From SHZL01 sp963815185 (lineage in GTDB: Bacteria; Pseudomonadota; Gammaproteobacteria; Xanthomonadales; SZUA-36): DNA of 64,000 nucleotides. Every line of letters starts with the position of its first letter. Positions within the stretch are counted from its first letter, which is position 1. Shown in pieces: positions 35,572 to 45,141 of this stretch. Under the pieces are notes generated by a model. That model was not told where the DNA came from. It did not search any database and saw nothing but the letters and a program-made list of their open reading frames with translations. The position numbers were made by a program, and so were the translations under genes. The stretch is from the NCBI GenBank assembly GCA_963815185.1, contig CAWFGC010000004.1, forward strand, positions 186,001-250,000, in the 5' to 3' direction.

Positions 35572-36720
35572 TTAACCCACCGATGCCAGGAACTTTTCCA
35601 GCCGTTCGTATGCGGAAAGAAAATCTTCCTTGAAATCCTGAACAACGGTTCTGGCCGACAGGGTGTTGTTCATCAACCCCACTCCTTGCCCTACCCAATA
35701 GGTAGCCAAAGCGCGGGCGCCCGCGTGTCCCGCATTGGCCAGTTTGTCAATCTTTTCCAGAGCGGGTCCGCTGACGACGGTTTGCAGGGGCATCGGTAAA
35801 GGTTCCGGACTCCCGGGTTGTTCCCACGCGTCTGTCCATTCCGAGATTAATTGTCGAGAATGCTTTCCTGTTCTGCTTTTCGAGCGAATGGTGTTGTCCG
35901 AGCCAGCGACCAGCAACTTCTCTTTGATAGCTTGAGGCGTCTCGGCCTCGATGGTTGTCAGCCAGACCGATCCTGTCCATGCGCCGGATGCGCCCATGGC
36001 CATTGCAGCCGCCATCTGTCTTCCCGTGACAATGCCGCCCGCAGCGAGCATCGGGACATTACCGAAGGGCTTGATCGCCTCAAAAACTTCCGGAATCAAC
36101 ACCATGCTCGATACGGTGCCGCAATGCCCACCGCCTTCCGTTCCGGAAACGATCAGCAAATCCACCCCGGCTTTTACCTGTTTGATTGCGTGTTCCTTGG
36201 AACCAACCAAAGCAGCCGCGACAACATGATTGGCTTTGGCCATCTCCAGCATGTATGGCGGTGGTACGCCCAGAGCATTGGCGATCAGCTTTATGGGGTG
36301 TCCGAAGGCTACCTTTAGCAGATCCAGAGCGCCTGCATCACTCAGATTGACTGCTGCCCATAGGTATCTGGCCCGGGCCTCGTCATCGATATCAGAATCA
36401 TCAATCTCATGATTGGTCAACACCGCTTGCACAAAATCCTTGTGCTCAGCGGGAATCATGGCAAGCAGTTTTTCAATTTTCGGTGATTCACCTTTGCCCA
36501 CCATGCTTTCTGGCACGATCAGATCCACACCATATGGCTTGCCTTGTATGTGCTTATCGATCCAATTTAGTTCGATCTCAAGCTGTTCCGCCGTCATGGA
36601 AGCTGCGCCCAATACACCCACGCCACCCGCTTTGGACACCTCAACGACAACATCGCGGCAATGACTGAATGCAAACAGCGGAAATTCAATATCGAACATT
36701 TCACAAATCGGGTTCTGCAT
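35572..36720 (-). CDS. Nitronate monooxygenase / 2-nitropropane dioxygenase-family flavoprotein
   Basis: The 382-residue FMN TIM-barrel protein starts at ATG 36720 (MQNPICEMFDIEFPLF). It has GVGVLGAASMTAEQLE, GVDLLIVSGTEGGGHCG (the conserved GGGH phosphate-binding and active-site segment) and VPMLAAGGIVTGRQMAAAMAMGA. Family members oxidise nitronates, but many are flavin enzymes of unknown substrate found in aromatic and steroid degradation clusters. A longer in-frame start at 36774 is possible but lacks homology. It is encoded divergently from the TetR at 36837. Confidence 0.88.
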   Translation of the reverse strand: MQNPICEMFDIEFPLFAFSHCRDVVVEVSKAGGVGVLGAASMTAEQLEIELNWIDKHIQGKPYGVDLIVPESMVGKGESPKIEKLLAMIPAEHKDFVQAVLTNHEIDDSDIDDEARARYLWAAVNLSDAGALDLLKVAFGHPIKLIANALGVPPPYMLEMAKANHVVAAALVGSKEHAIKQVKAGVDLLIVSGTEGGGHCGTVSSMVLIPEVFEAIKPFGNVPMLAAGGIVTGRQMAAAMAMGASGAWTGSVWLTTIEAETPQAIKEKLLVAGSDNTIRSKSRTGKHSRQLISEWTDAWEQPGSPEPLPMPLQTVVSGPALEKIDKLANAGHAGARALATYWVGQGVGLMNNTLSARTVVQDFKEDFLSAYERLEKFLASVG

Positions 36721-36836
36721 CGGTTTCGACCGCCGTACGATAATTTGATTTATGGTCGAGAGAGAAGATACCATGACTTCCCACCGGATTACAATTAGGT
36801 GAAACTGCCGCCTCCAAAAAAGTAAGGAACAAACCG

Positions 36837-37499
36837 ATGGCCAAGCCTAGAAAAGCCAAACGCCAGGAGATCAAGAAATCATTGATCGTAGACGCAGCTA
36901 AACGCCTATTTAGTGAAATCGGCTACGAAAAAACCACGCTAGAGTTGATAGGCGAAGCCGTCGGGTTGACGAAGCAAACGCTTTACTACTACTTCCCCAG
37001 CAAGAACGACTTGCTAATGGACGTGTGCCTCACTGCGCCAAAATTGAGACCGGTGGAGACCTTGCGTTGGGGCAGGAAACAGGGTAAGAGCCGTCACGAG
37101 CTCATCGCCAGGTACATTGTGGACTCCATCTTTGTGGCTCTGGACGATTTTTCTGGACGACTACTGGTCCAGCATTTGCCTTTCATGAAGGAAAACTCAA
37201 AAAAGCGGTTATTCCAGGGCTTGCGTGAGGAACTGGATGAGCTTGAAGCAATCATCAAGGAGGGATGTCGCTGCGGGGAATTTGCTGTTGATAATGCTCG
37301 TACCGCTGCGCATATCATCCAGGGCAGTGTCCACAGTCTCGCCTACCACAATTTGCACGACAGGCGACTGTCCGCAGAGAAAATTTGTGACAGCTACGTG
37401 AAGTTCCTGCTTGGCGGTCTTTCTCCCCCTGATTCCGTTTCAATAGAACCATCGGAAGATCTTCAAATTCACATCAGGGCAAAAGCGAATGCGCTTTGA
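36837..37499 (+). CDS. TetR-family transcriptional regulator
   Basis: The 220-residue protein has the HTH at about residues 12-58: IVDAAKRLFSEIGYEKTTLELI, then GEAVGLTKQTLYYYFPSKNDLL. The C-terminal ligand domain contains two Cys in KEGCRCGEF. It is encoded divergently from the nitronate monooxygenase gene and directly upstream of an acyl-CoA ligase (24 bases), so it probably regulates one or both. The 60-base divergent region shows no obvious palindrome. Confidence 0.92.
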   Translation: MAKPRKAKRQEIKKSLIVDAAKRLFSEIGYEKTTLELIGEAVGLTKQTLYYYFPSKNDLLMDVCLTAPKLRPVETLRWGRKQGKSRHELIARYIVDSIFVALDDFSGRLLVQHLPFMKENSKKRLFQGLREELDELEAIIKEGCRCGEFAVDNARTAAHIIQGSVHSLAYHNLHDRRLSAEKICDSYVKFLLGGLSPPDSVSIEPSEDLQIHIRAKANAL

Positions 37500-37523
37500 C
37501 AAACTTCAAATGGGAGCAGCGAA

Positions 37524-39170
37524 ATGATGATCCTGGGGGACCTTTTCGACCGCGTCGATAATGTGCTAGACAAAGATGTACCTGCCATGATCGAAGAGGG
37601 ACGTGAAGGTACGCTGCGTGTCATTTCAGCAGGTGAGCGAAAACGCTGGAGCAACAATCTGGCGCGAGCAATGCTGGAATCCGGCGCACAACCGGGCGAC
37701 AAGGTCGCTATTTACAGCAAGAACAGATTTGAATACCCGCTTGCCGCAATCGCGGTGATCAAGGCACGCCTGGTGCACGTGAACGTCAATTACCGCTACA
37801 AAGACAATGAATTGCTTTTCATTCTCGACAATAGCGATGCAAAAATCGTGTTCTACGAATCCGAGTTTGCAGACATCGTTGCCAGAGTTCATAAACAGGC
37901 GAATAAAGTTAAGGTCTACATTGAAATTGGTGACGATCCGGACACGACTAACAAGTGGGCGGCATCCTTCAGGGCATTGATAGAGCAGGGTGATGGCGAA
38001 CCGCTCGATATGGAGCGGTCTCCAAGGGATTTGCTTTTCGTCTATACCGGAGGAACAACGGGTCTGCCGAAAGGCGTCATGTGGGAACAGTTCCAGCTTT
38101 GGAATATGATCGGATTTGACTATTCGGCGCCAAACACCAACGTAATACCCCAATTCCCGAAGGAAGTAATCCTGGACCCCGAAGGGAGTCCCAACAAAAT
38201 GCTGGTCATTGTTCCGTTCATGCATGGCTCGGGTCTGTACGCTGCATTAAACGCTGCTGGCTATGGCGTTCCTTTGATCATTCTTCGGGCTGCGAGTTTT
38301 GATGCAGATCTTACACTGCGAGCAATTGACAAGTATGGCATCACATCAACGACCATTGCCGGTGATGTTTTTGCCAAGCCAATGATAAATGCGCTCGAAA
38401 CAACGCCCGGCAGATATCACCTGGGCAGCCTGAGGGCGCTGATATCCTCGGCAATGGTTTTCAGTGCGGATAACAAGCGCAAGTTTATCAACCACTGTCC
38501 CAACCTGATGATAACCGACATTGTCGGTTCTTCCGAGTCACCACGCTCAGCGATTAGTGTCGTTAGCGGTCAATCCGATGTGGAGATGGCTTCGACAAGA
38601 ATGAAGCTGTTTCCAGAGGCCAAGGTATTTACAGAAGATTTTCGAGAGGTGAAGCCAGGCAGAGGGGGAAAGGGCTTCATTGCCACGTCCGGCGTGCTGC
38701 CTCTGGGATATTACAAGGATGAAAAGAAGACTGCCGACACTTTTTTTGTAATTGATGGTGTCCGCTATTCTAGACCCGGCGACTGGGTTGAAGTCTTTGC
38801 GGATGGAACGATCAGATTTCTTGGCCGGGGCAATGTATGTATCAACACAGGTGGCGAAAAGGTCTATCCCGATGAGGTGGAGTCCATCATCAAGTCCTGT
38901 CCCGGTATTGAAGATTGCCTCGTCGTGGGTGTCCCCGATTCGCGCTGGGGCGAAGCTGTAACCGCTGTTATCGAGTGCTCAGCGGGATGCAAAATTGACC
39001 CCGAACAAATCAGAAAGCACGTACGTGAACGGGTCTCTGACTACAAGGTACCCAAACACGTTCTGTATGTAGATAAGCTATATCGCTCTCCTAGCGGCAA
39101 AGCCGACTATCCGGCGATGCAAAAATTTGCTCTCGCTGCCCTGACCAAGAAGGATGGAGGGGTTGAATGA
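37524..39170 (+). CDS. AMP-forming acyl-CoA ligase, FadD19/FadD17-like
   Basis: The 548-residue ligase has P-loop LLFVYTGGTTGLPKGVMW, A5-type SSESPRSA, A7-type SRPGDWVEV, A8 RGNVCINTGGEKVYPDEVE and A10 YRSPSGKADYPAMQ. The YTGGTTG...KGVMW P-loop and the SPSGKADY ending are typical of the FadD19/FadD17 group, which activates steroid side-chain acids, rather than of ordinary fatty-acid ligases. This supports a polycyclic or branched isoprenoid substrate, by inference. Intact gene, downstream of TetR and upstream of an isomerase-like crotonase. Confidence 0.9.
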   Translation: MMILGDLFDRVDNVLDKDVPAMIEEGREGTLRVISAGERKRWSNNLARAMLESGAQPGDKVAIYSKNRFEYPLAAIAVIKARLVHVNVNYRYKDNELLFILDNSDAKIVFYESEFADIVARVHKQANKVKVYIEIGDDPDTTNKWAASFRALIEQGDGEPLDMERSPRDLLFVYTGGTTGLPKGVMWEQFQLWNMIGFDYSAPNTNVIPQFPKEVILDPEGSPNKMLVIVPFMHGSGLYAALNAAGYGVPLIILRAASFDADLTLRAIDKYGITSTTIAGDVFAKPMINALETTPGRYHLGSLRALISSAMVFSADNKRKFINHCPNLMITDIVGSSESPRSAISVVSGQSDVEMASTRMKLFPEAKVFTEDFREVKPGRGGKGFIATSGVLPLGYYKDEKKTADTFFVIDGVRYSRPGDWVEVFADGTIRFLGRGNVCINTGGEKVYPDEVESIIKSCPGIEDCLVVGVPDSRWGEAVTAVIECSAGCKIDPEQIRKHVRERVSDYKVPKHVLYVDKLYRSPSGKADYPAMQKFALAALTKKDGGVE

Positions 39171-39281
39171 CACAAATGGGTCCGGTCTCATTATCGAGAA
39201 GCATTACCCGAAATATTGAAGTCAGGACGCTGTTAGTCAAGGTCGCTAGTACGTCGCTAAATGATCGAATACAGGAGCATT

Positions 39282-40073
39282 ATGAAAGAAGGAAAAACTT
39301 ACGTGAAAACCAGCCGCGAAAATTCTGTTCTGGAATTGTCCCTGGCCGATGATCCTACCCGGAATTCATTATCTGTTGGCTTGTGCACGGACATGTTGGA
39401 CCATCTCAAACGGGCGGCAAATGACCCTGCCATCAGAGTCGTCATCCTTTCTGCGCGTGGAAAATGTTTTTCCTCGGGCGGCGATCTGAAAGGCTTCGTG
39501 GAAAGTGGCGAGGATATCGACAAAAGGGTCGGCAGGGTATTGCGCGATGTCTACAATCCCCTGGTCCGGTTTATGCGCGAAATGCCATTACCAATTGTCG
39601 CCTCGGTGCATGCGACCGCGTTTGGTGCAGGTGTCACCTTGGCCCTGTGCGCTGACCTGGTGTTTGCGGCAGAGTCGGCCCGATTCAGTTTTCCCTTTGT
39701 TCCCAAGCTTTCAGCGGTACCGGACATGGGCACTTCCTGGCTGCTTACCAGGTTACTGGGGCCCTGCAGGGCTTTCGGGCTTGCGCTGACCGGCGATCAG
39801 ATTTCTGCTCGAGAGGCGGAGCATTGGGGCATGATCTGGAGAGCGGTACCCGATGAGGATCTTGCAGCAACGGTTAAGGACCAGGCTCTGAATTTGGCCA
39901 AGCTGTCGCCCGAAGTTGTGGCGAGGACGAAGTTTGAATTCAATCAGGCAATTGGTAATACCTTTGAAGCGCAGATAGAACTCGAACGCCAGTTGCAAAT
40001 CGCCTGTTTTCAAAGCAGCGCTGTGCGGGAAACCTTCCGTGCCGTGTTAGAACGCAGGATACCAAATCAATAG
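39282..40073 (+). CDS. Crotonase-family protein, enoyl-CoA isomerase (PaaG)-like
   Basis: The 263-residue protein starts at ATG 39282, with AGGAG five bases upstream (an upstream ATG at 39261 is less likely). It has GKCFSSGGDLKGF, HATAFGAGVTLALCADLVFA and FSFPFVPKLSAVPDMGTSWLL. Both hydratase Glu positions are replaced, and the VPDMGTS motif fits PaaG/ECI-type double-bond isomerases. It probably moves a double bond into position for beta-oxidation. It is similar in these features to the crotonase at 701. Confidence 0.87.
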   Translation: MKEGKTYVKTSRENSVLELSLADDPTRNSLSVGLCTDMLDHLKRAANDPAIRVVILSARGKCFSSGGDLKGFVESGEDIDKRVGRVLRDVYNPLVRFMREMPLPIVASVHATAFGAGVTLALCADLVFAAESARFSFPFVPKLSAVPDMGTSWLLTRLLGPCRAFGLALTGDQISAREAEHWGMIWRAVPDEDLAATVKDQALNLAKLSPEVVARTKFEFNQAIGNTFEAQIELERQLQIACFQSSAVRETFRAVLERRIPNQ

Positions 40074-40140
40074 CAAACCCCTGATGATGAAAGTTCCTGA
40101 TCTGGAAAGCGTTCGCATGCATGAAATGATTTCGGTGGCC

Positions 40141-42140
40141 TTAAATACTGTCGACCCACTCAGTGCCGGCCAGGTAACCTTCCACTACTGCATCCCGCAA
40201 ATTGCGCGTTCTCGTGGCATCGCCGATCTGATAGTAGGGCAGGCCGGTGGCCTTGATTCTCGCATTGACATCGGATTCGGATACGTAGCCCACGGCAAAA
40301 ATCAGGCTTTTTGCCGGGATCTTGGTCTGCCGGTCGGCGCTGTTGATGACCACCTCGTCGTTTTCGATATCGGCAGTGATGTCATGCTTGACGACAACGA
40401 TTCCGTCGTGCACTTCCGAGATGGTCGATTCCATGAACATTTTGACCCCGGCCTTGCGCAGGCGGCCGGTCATGACCCACTTCAGCGTGGCGCCCATGTC
40501 GGTAAACGGCTTGGGCACCAGATCGACCAGGGAGACCTCTATATCATCCTCAATCAGCAGGTCGGCGGTTTCACCGCCCACCAGGCCGGCGCCCAAAATC
40601 ACCACCGGGCCTTCGGGCTTCACCTTTTTCAGTAATACCTCACTGGCCATATAGGTCTGGATGCTTTCTTCGCCCCGGACATGAATTCTCCTTTCGCTCG
40701 AACCGGTGGCTGCAACGATGCCGTCGAACCTGGACGTGTCGATATCGGAGAACCCGGTATTCAGCAGCAATTTGACGCCGAGATGATCCATCTCGTATTC
40801 GAAGTAATCGATCAGGTTCAAAAACTCTTCTTTGTGCGGCGCGGCGGCGGCCAATTCCAGTTTGCCGCCCAGCCGATCGCCTTTCTCGATCAGCGTCACC
40901 TGGTGCCCGCGCAGCGCCAATACGCGTGCGGCTTCACATCCGGCCGCGCCGGCGCCGACCACCAGAATATTTTTCGCGCCTGTCGGTCTTTTTCAGCGGA
41001 TCTCTGCCCAACTCGGGATTGACCGCGCACTCCATCACGTCGCGCCTGAACGCCATGTCGAAACAATGGCAGCAGGCGACACAGCGGCGGATGGCCCGGT
41101 CCTGATTGGCTTTGGCCTTGTTGGGCCACTCCGGGTCGGCCAGCAGCGCACGGGCCATCGTGACCATGTCCAGCTGGCCGGTTTCGATCAGTTCCCGCGC
41201 AAGTTCGGGCCCGGTAATGCGGAAATGCGCAGGAAACGGGCACGTCCACTTCGGCCTTGATTTTGGCGGCCAGCGGGACGTAGGCGCCATGAGGTACGCT
41301 GGGCCCGATCTGGTGCACCGGTGAATCATGCCAGCCCGCGGTGACGTTGAGCATGTCCACGCCCCATTCGACCAGTTTGACCGCGACGCGGCGTTCATCG
41401 TCCGCGTCCAGGCCGCCTTCCATCAGATCGGCCGATGAAATGCGGAACATCAGCGGGTAGTCATCACCGGTTTTGGCTTTGATCGCGTGAACCAGTTCCC
41501 TGACAAAGGTCAGACGTTTGTCGAAATCGCCGCCGTATTTATCGCTGCGCTCATTGGTCAGCGGTGACATGAACTGGCTGATCAGATAACCCGTGGCGCC
41601 CAGCAGCTCCACCGCATCGAAACCGGCAGTTTTGGCGCGCAGAGCCGCCGTTGCGAAGTTGTCGATAACCACTTCAATCTCGTCGATGGTCAGTTCGCGG
41701 GGAACCAGTTTGGTGTAACGGGTGTAGATCGGAGAGGGCGCAACCGGGTGGCAGCCGGTGACGCTTTCCCATGAATAGCGGCCGGCGTGGTTAAGCTGCA
41801 GGCTGGATTTCGCACCGTTTTCACGAATCGTGTCGGCGATGCGGGTCAGCGCCGGCAGCCATTCGTCCGTGTCGGCGCCCAACTGGTGTTCATCCTGCTT
41901 GCCGGCCATTTCGGTATAAGTAGCGCCGCAGCAGATCAGGCCGGAGCCGCCCCGGGCTGCCCGGGCATAGAACCGGTACCATTCTTCTTCCAGTTCATAG
42001 CCTTTGAGGTGGTAGTTCAGAATCATGGCCGGCATGATGATGCGGTTTTTTATTTCCACCTTGCCAATATGAATCGGGGAAAACAGGCCGGGCGCATCGA
42101 CGCCAACGGCCTGGGGCTTCTTGCTTGTTCTCTGGCTCAC
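40141..42140 (-). CDS. Old Yellow Enzyme / 2,4-dienoyl-CoA reductase-type flavin and Fe-S oxidoreductase (two apparent frameshifts)
   Basis: The protein has about 665 residues after removing one base near 41236 and one near 40980. The N-terminal FMN barrel shows LFSPIHIGKVEIKNRIIMPAM, LQLNHAGRYS, FDAVELLGATGYLISQFMSP and NERSDKYGGD. The middle has a Cys cluster CVACCHC...C (C-x2-C-x2-C-x11-C), close to but not identical with the FadH [4Fe-4S] spacing. The C-terminal half is an FAD/NAD(P)-binding fold with VVGAGAAGCEAARVLALRGH and VVILGAGLVGGETADLL. It should reduce a dienoyl-CoA or an enone. The probable start is GTG 42140 with GAAAGG upstream. It is third in the operon controlled from 43831-43887. 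Confidence 0.85.
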
Positions 42141-42186
42141 CTTTCGTAACTCCGGCTCAGGACAATTGCCAATACGCGTGCCGCAC

Positions 42187-42957
42187 TCAGTATGCCGACC
42201 ATCCGCCATCGATCGAAATGGTCTGGCCGGTGATGTAACTTGCCGCCTCGGAGGCGAGGAAAACGATGACGTCGGAGATCTCCCTGGGATCTCCACCGCG
42301 CTTCATCGGGATTTTTCTGAGGTTCTGCTCCAGGATAGCCGGGTTGGATTCGATATCGCGCTTGGCCATTTCGGTGACCGTGTAACCGGGCGCAACGCAG
42401 TTGACGCGCACGCCCTTGCGCGCCCATTCGACCGCGAGCGCGCGGGTCAGTTGTACAACGCCGCCTTTGCTGGCGATATAGGCGGCTATATTGGGAAAAC
42501 CGCGCAAGCCGAATATCGAGGCATTGTTGATGATGGAGCCGCTGCCTTTTTCCACCATCACTCGGCCGGCGGCCTGGCTGCACATGAAGTAGCCTTTCAG
42601 ATTGGTGTCAAGGACGGCGTCCCATTCTTCCTCGGTGACTTTCAGCGCTGGCTTGACCAGGTTGACGCCGGCATTGTTGATCAGGCAATCGACCGTGCCG
42701 AATTCAGCGACCGCGGCTTGAACCATGGCTTCAATATCGCCGCGTTTATTGACATCCGTCTTGACCTTGATGCATTTCGCGCCGATGGCTGCAATTTTGG
42801 CGGCGACCTCTTCGAGTTTATCGACGTTTCTCGCGGCCAGGACGACATTGGCGCCTGCTTCCGCCATGCCAATTGCAATGGATTCTCCAATGCCCTGGCT
42901 GGCCCCGGTAACGATGGTGGTTTTACCTTTCAGGCTGAATCGGTCCAGAGTGCTCAT
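42187..42957 (-). CDS. Short-chain dehydrogenase/reductase (FabG-like)
   Basis: The 256-residue classical SDR has VTGASQGIGESIA, AARNVDKL (NADP-type), NNAG, SIINNASIFG and YIASKGGV, and ends in IDGGWSAY. It is close to the SDR at 6296. It lies between a crotonase and the OYE-type reductase in one operon, so it may oxidise a hydroxyacyl-CoA produced by the former. Intact. Confidence 0.92.
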   Translation of the reverse strand: MSTLDRFSLKGKTTIVTGASQGIGESIAIGMAEAGANVVLAARNVDKLEEVAAKIAAIGAKCIKVKTDVNKRGDIEAMVQAAVAEFGTVDCLINNAGVNLVKPALKVTEEEWDAVLDTNLKGYFMCSQAAGRVMVEKGSGSIINNASIFGLRGFPNIAAYIASKGGVVQLTRALAVEWARKGVRVNCVAPGYTVTEMAKRDIESNPAILEQNLRKIPMKRGGDPREISDVIVFLASEAASYITGQTISIDGGWSAY

Positions 42958-43002
42958 AATCGTTCCTCAATTTGGCTGACATTGTGACAATAATCGGCGG
43001 CG

Positions 43003-43777
43003 CTATTTGCCGGTGAATTTTGGCTTTCTGCGTTCGATAAAGGCCTTTTGGCCTTCTTTCAGGTCTTCCATCAGCAGAAGTCCCGGACTCAGCAGATCTT
43101 CCCAGCGGTAATCGTCATCGTTACCGCGGTGCATCATGCGGCGGATCACCTCGATGGTAATGGGCGGGCAGGCGGCAATCTGATGCGCAACTTTGAGAGC
43201 TTCATCCAGCACGCTTTCCTGCGGCACGACGTGGTTGACGATACCGTATTCCCGAGCCGTTTGCGGCATCGATCATTTTTCCGGTCATCAGCATTTCCGC
43301 CAGGTGCTTGCGTCCCATCACCTCGCGCGCGCGCCCCAGCATGATCATGTGTACCGCGCCAAACGTAGCGCCCGGCAACGAGAAGCGGGCTTTCTCGGAC
43401 GCGACGGCGATGTCACTGACAATCGCGACTTTACAGCCGTAGCCAATTGCGGCCCCATTCACCGCGGCAATGACCGGCTGGCGAACATTTTCAATGGCGC
43501 GGAACGCGGTCGCATCGATTTTGATGTAGTCGGAAGATTCCCTCAGGTTCTTGAAATTCAGTTCATCCAGGTCCGCGCCTGCACTGAAGGCCTTTTCCCC
43601 CGAACCGGTTATCACAATGGCCCTGATTTCCCGGTCATCGTCAATGGTTGCGAGCAGGCCGGTGAGCTCCCTGTACATGTGGGTATTGCAGGCGTTGAGC
43701 TTATCCGGCCGGTTCATCGTAATGATTGCAATCGGGCCGCGCGTTTCATATAGGAGGGTTTCAAATGTTTGGGTCAT
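43003..43777 (-). CDS. Crotonase-family protein lacking both catalytic Glu residues (one apparent frameshift)
   Basis: The start is MTQTFETLLYETRGPIAIITM, with GEKAFSAGADLDEL as oxyanion loop. The first Glu position reads YGCKVAIVSD (Lys) and the second LPGATFGAVHMI (Gly in place of PE). Neither hydratase Glu is present, so the reaction is probably not simple hydration. The frame breaks near 43268; deleting one A joins MIDAA to TAREYGIVNHVVP and the C-terminus PKFTGK at 43003. It is the first gene after the promoter/operator at 43831-43887, and the SDR and OYE-type genes follow. Confidence 0.82.
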
Positions 43778-43830
43778 AATCTTCCTTCAATTTACCTTTC
43801 CCGGTCGCAAGGCATAAACGGTTCTGCTAT

Positions 43831-43887
43831 ATTATGACCAGCAGTCATAATAAACTCATATTATCGAGAATCGGGCTCTTTTGTCAA
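43831..43887 (-). promoter_or_regulatory. Sigma-70-like promoter plus palindromic operator (site 2)
   Basis: On the - strand, TTGACA (43882-43887), an 18-base spacer and TAATAT (43858-43863) are followed by ATTATGAC-N5-GTCATAAT (43831-43851). Order, spacing and operator core are the same as at 22321-22380, so one repressor should control both operons. The crotonase ATG is 54 bases downstream of the palindrome. Confidence 0.82.
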
Positions 43888-43948
43888 ATAGGAACAATGC
43901 AAGTGCAATAATCGAGGGTCGTGTAGCGGCTACCGGCGGAGAAAAGCA

Positions 43949-44286
43949 ATGTCAATTTTTATGAAAGCAACACTCAAGGTGAAAACTTTTCAATCAACGG
44001 AGTTTTTGGAAGCCCTGGAACAGCACCTGGTTCCTTTGATGGAGGAGCAGGGCTGGCGCCTCCACGGAACTTTTGTTCAGCGTTTTGGCTCCATGCAGCC
44101 CACCGTGGTCGTCGATCTCTGGGAAATGGAAGACATGGCTCATGTCGAGCGGGTCCTGAAAGACACCAGCTACCGCTCGGATCCGCGTTACCAGGCGGCA
44201 TGCCGGTACTTGAGTCGGCCGTTCTGGAGGAACAGCTTGAATTCATGCAATTCAAGATGGGAAGTATGAAAAGGTTTTATCCCTAG
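43949..44286 (+). CDS. Small NIPSNAP-like dimeric alpha/beta-barrel protein (one apparent frameshift)
   Basis: The protein is about 112 residues. The main frame gives MSIFMKATLKVKTF ... LEQHLVPLMEEQGWRLHGTF and QPTVVVDLWEMEDMAHVERVL, the beta-alpha-beta pattern of NIPSNAP/ABM-type stress barrels. In its own frame it ends at 44269 with an unlikely Arg/Ser/Cys-rich tail. Supplying one base near 44198 instead gives AVLEEQLEFMQFKMGSMKRFYP and a TAG at 44284-44286, a more natural C-terminus. That TAG lies in a degenerate copy of the palindromic element. Function unknown; such proteins often accompany oxidative catabolic genes. Confidence 0.6.
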
Positions 44287-44305
44287 CCAGCATCTGGCAC
44301 CAGTT
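44283..44305. repeat. Degenerate third copy of the palindromic element end
   Basis: CTAGCCAGCATCTGGCACC matches the element end CTAGCCTGCATATTGCACC at 16 of 19 positions. The following CTCGTAGC also occurs, reversed, in the copy at 19690-19762. A small hairpin GCAAT/ATTGC follows at about 44312-44325. It lies between convergent genes and may serve as a terminator. Confidence 0.6.
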
Positions 44306-44318
44306 CTCGTAGCAATGC

Positions 44319-45141
44319 TTATTGCGCGATAAAACCGCCATCCACCACGAGTTGCGCACCGGTTACGAAGCTGCTCGCATCGGATGCGAGATACAGGACG
44401 GCGTTGGCGATGTCTTCCGGCTCACCCAGCCGGCCGATCGGGTGCAGGCTCTCGTACAGGGCCTGGGCTTCGGCCGCGCTTTTGAAAATGCCTCTGCTGG
44501 CCGACTCCTCCATGCCGGCTTTTACCAGCTCGGTCAGAATCACGCCCGGGTGCACGGAATTGACGCGTATGCCATAGCCCAGCTTGCCGCATTCCACGGC
44601 CGCCACCTTGGTTAGCATGGTAACCGCAGCCTTGGCGGCGGAGTAGCTGCCGGCGCCATCCAGGGCAACCATGGCGCAAATCGAGGCCATGTTGACGATG
44701 GAGCCGCCACGGCCTGAAATTCCACCGGGCTTCATGGCCCTTATGGCGTGCTTCACACCCAGGAACACGCCATCCGAGTTCACGCTCATGACCCGGCGCC
44801 AGGTATCCAGCGGCGTATCCTCGACCATGGTCATGTCTTCTATGCCGGCATTGTTGACGAGGATATCGAGTGATCCATAGGTGTTCACAGCGGCTTCGAC
44901 CGCGGCTTCCCAATCGGCTTCATTGGCTACGTCGAGGCGGCGGAAAACGGCGGTTCCGCCGGCTTGCCGGATCTCCTTTACCACGCCCTCGGGCTGCTCG
45001 GTTTCGATATCGGTAACGACGACTTTCGCGCCCGCTGCCGCCAGTCGATGCGCGCAGCAGGCGCCGATGACCACGACCCGCGCCGGTGACCAGCGCCACC
45101 TTCCCATCAACTCTGAAAGGGTCGGAATTCTGCGTCTTCAT
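44319..45141 (-). CDS. Short-chain dehydrogenase/reductase (hydroxysteroid-dehydrogenase-like; one apparent frameshift)
   Basis: The protein starts at ATG 45141 (MKTQNSDPFRVDGKVALVTG), overlapping the BCCP stop as ATGA. Near 45075 one extra base breaks the cofactor motif; without it the sequence reads TGAGRGIGACCAHRLAAAGAK. The rest is intact: VTDIE, NNAGIEDM, SIVNMASICAM, YSAAKAAV, IRVNSVHPGVILTEL and VVDGGFIAQ. It resembles 3beta/17beta-hydroxysteroid dehydrogenase-type SDRs. Coupling to the biotin carrier gene suggests the carboxylated product or its precursor is its substrate. Confidence 0.85.
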
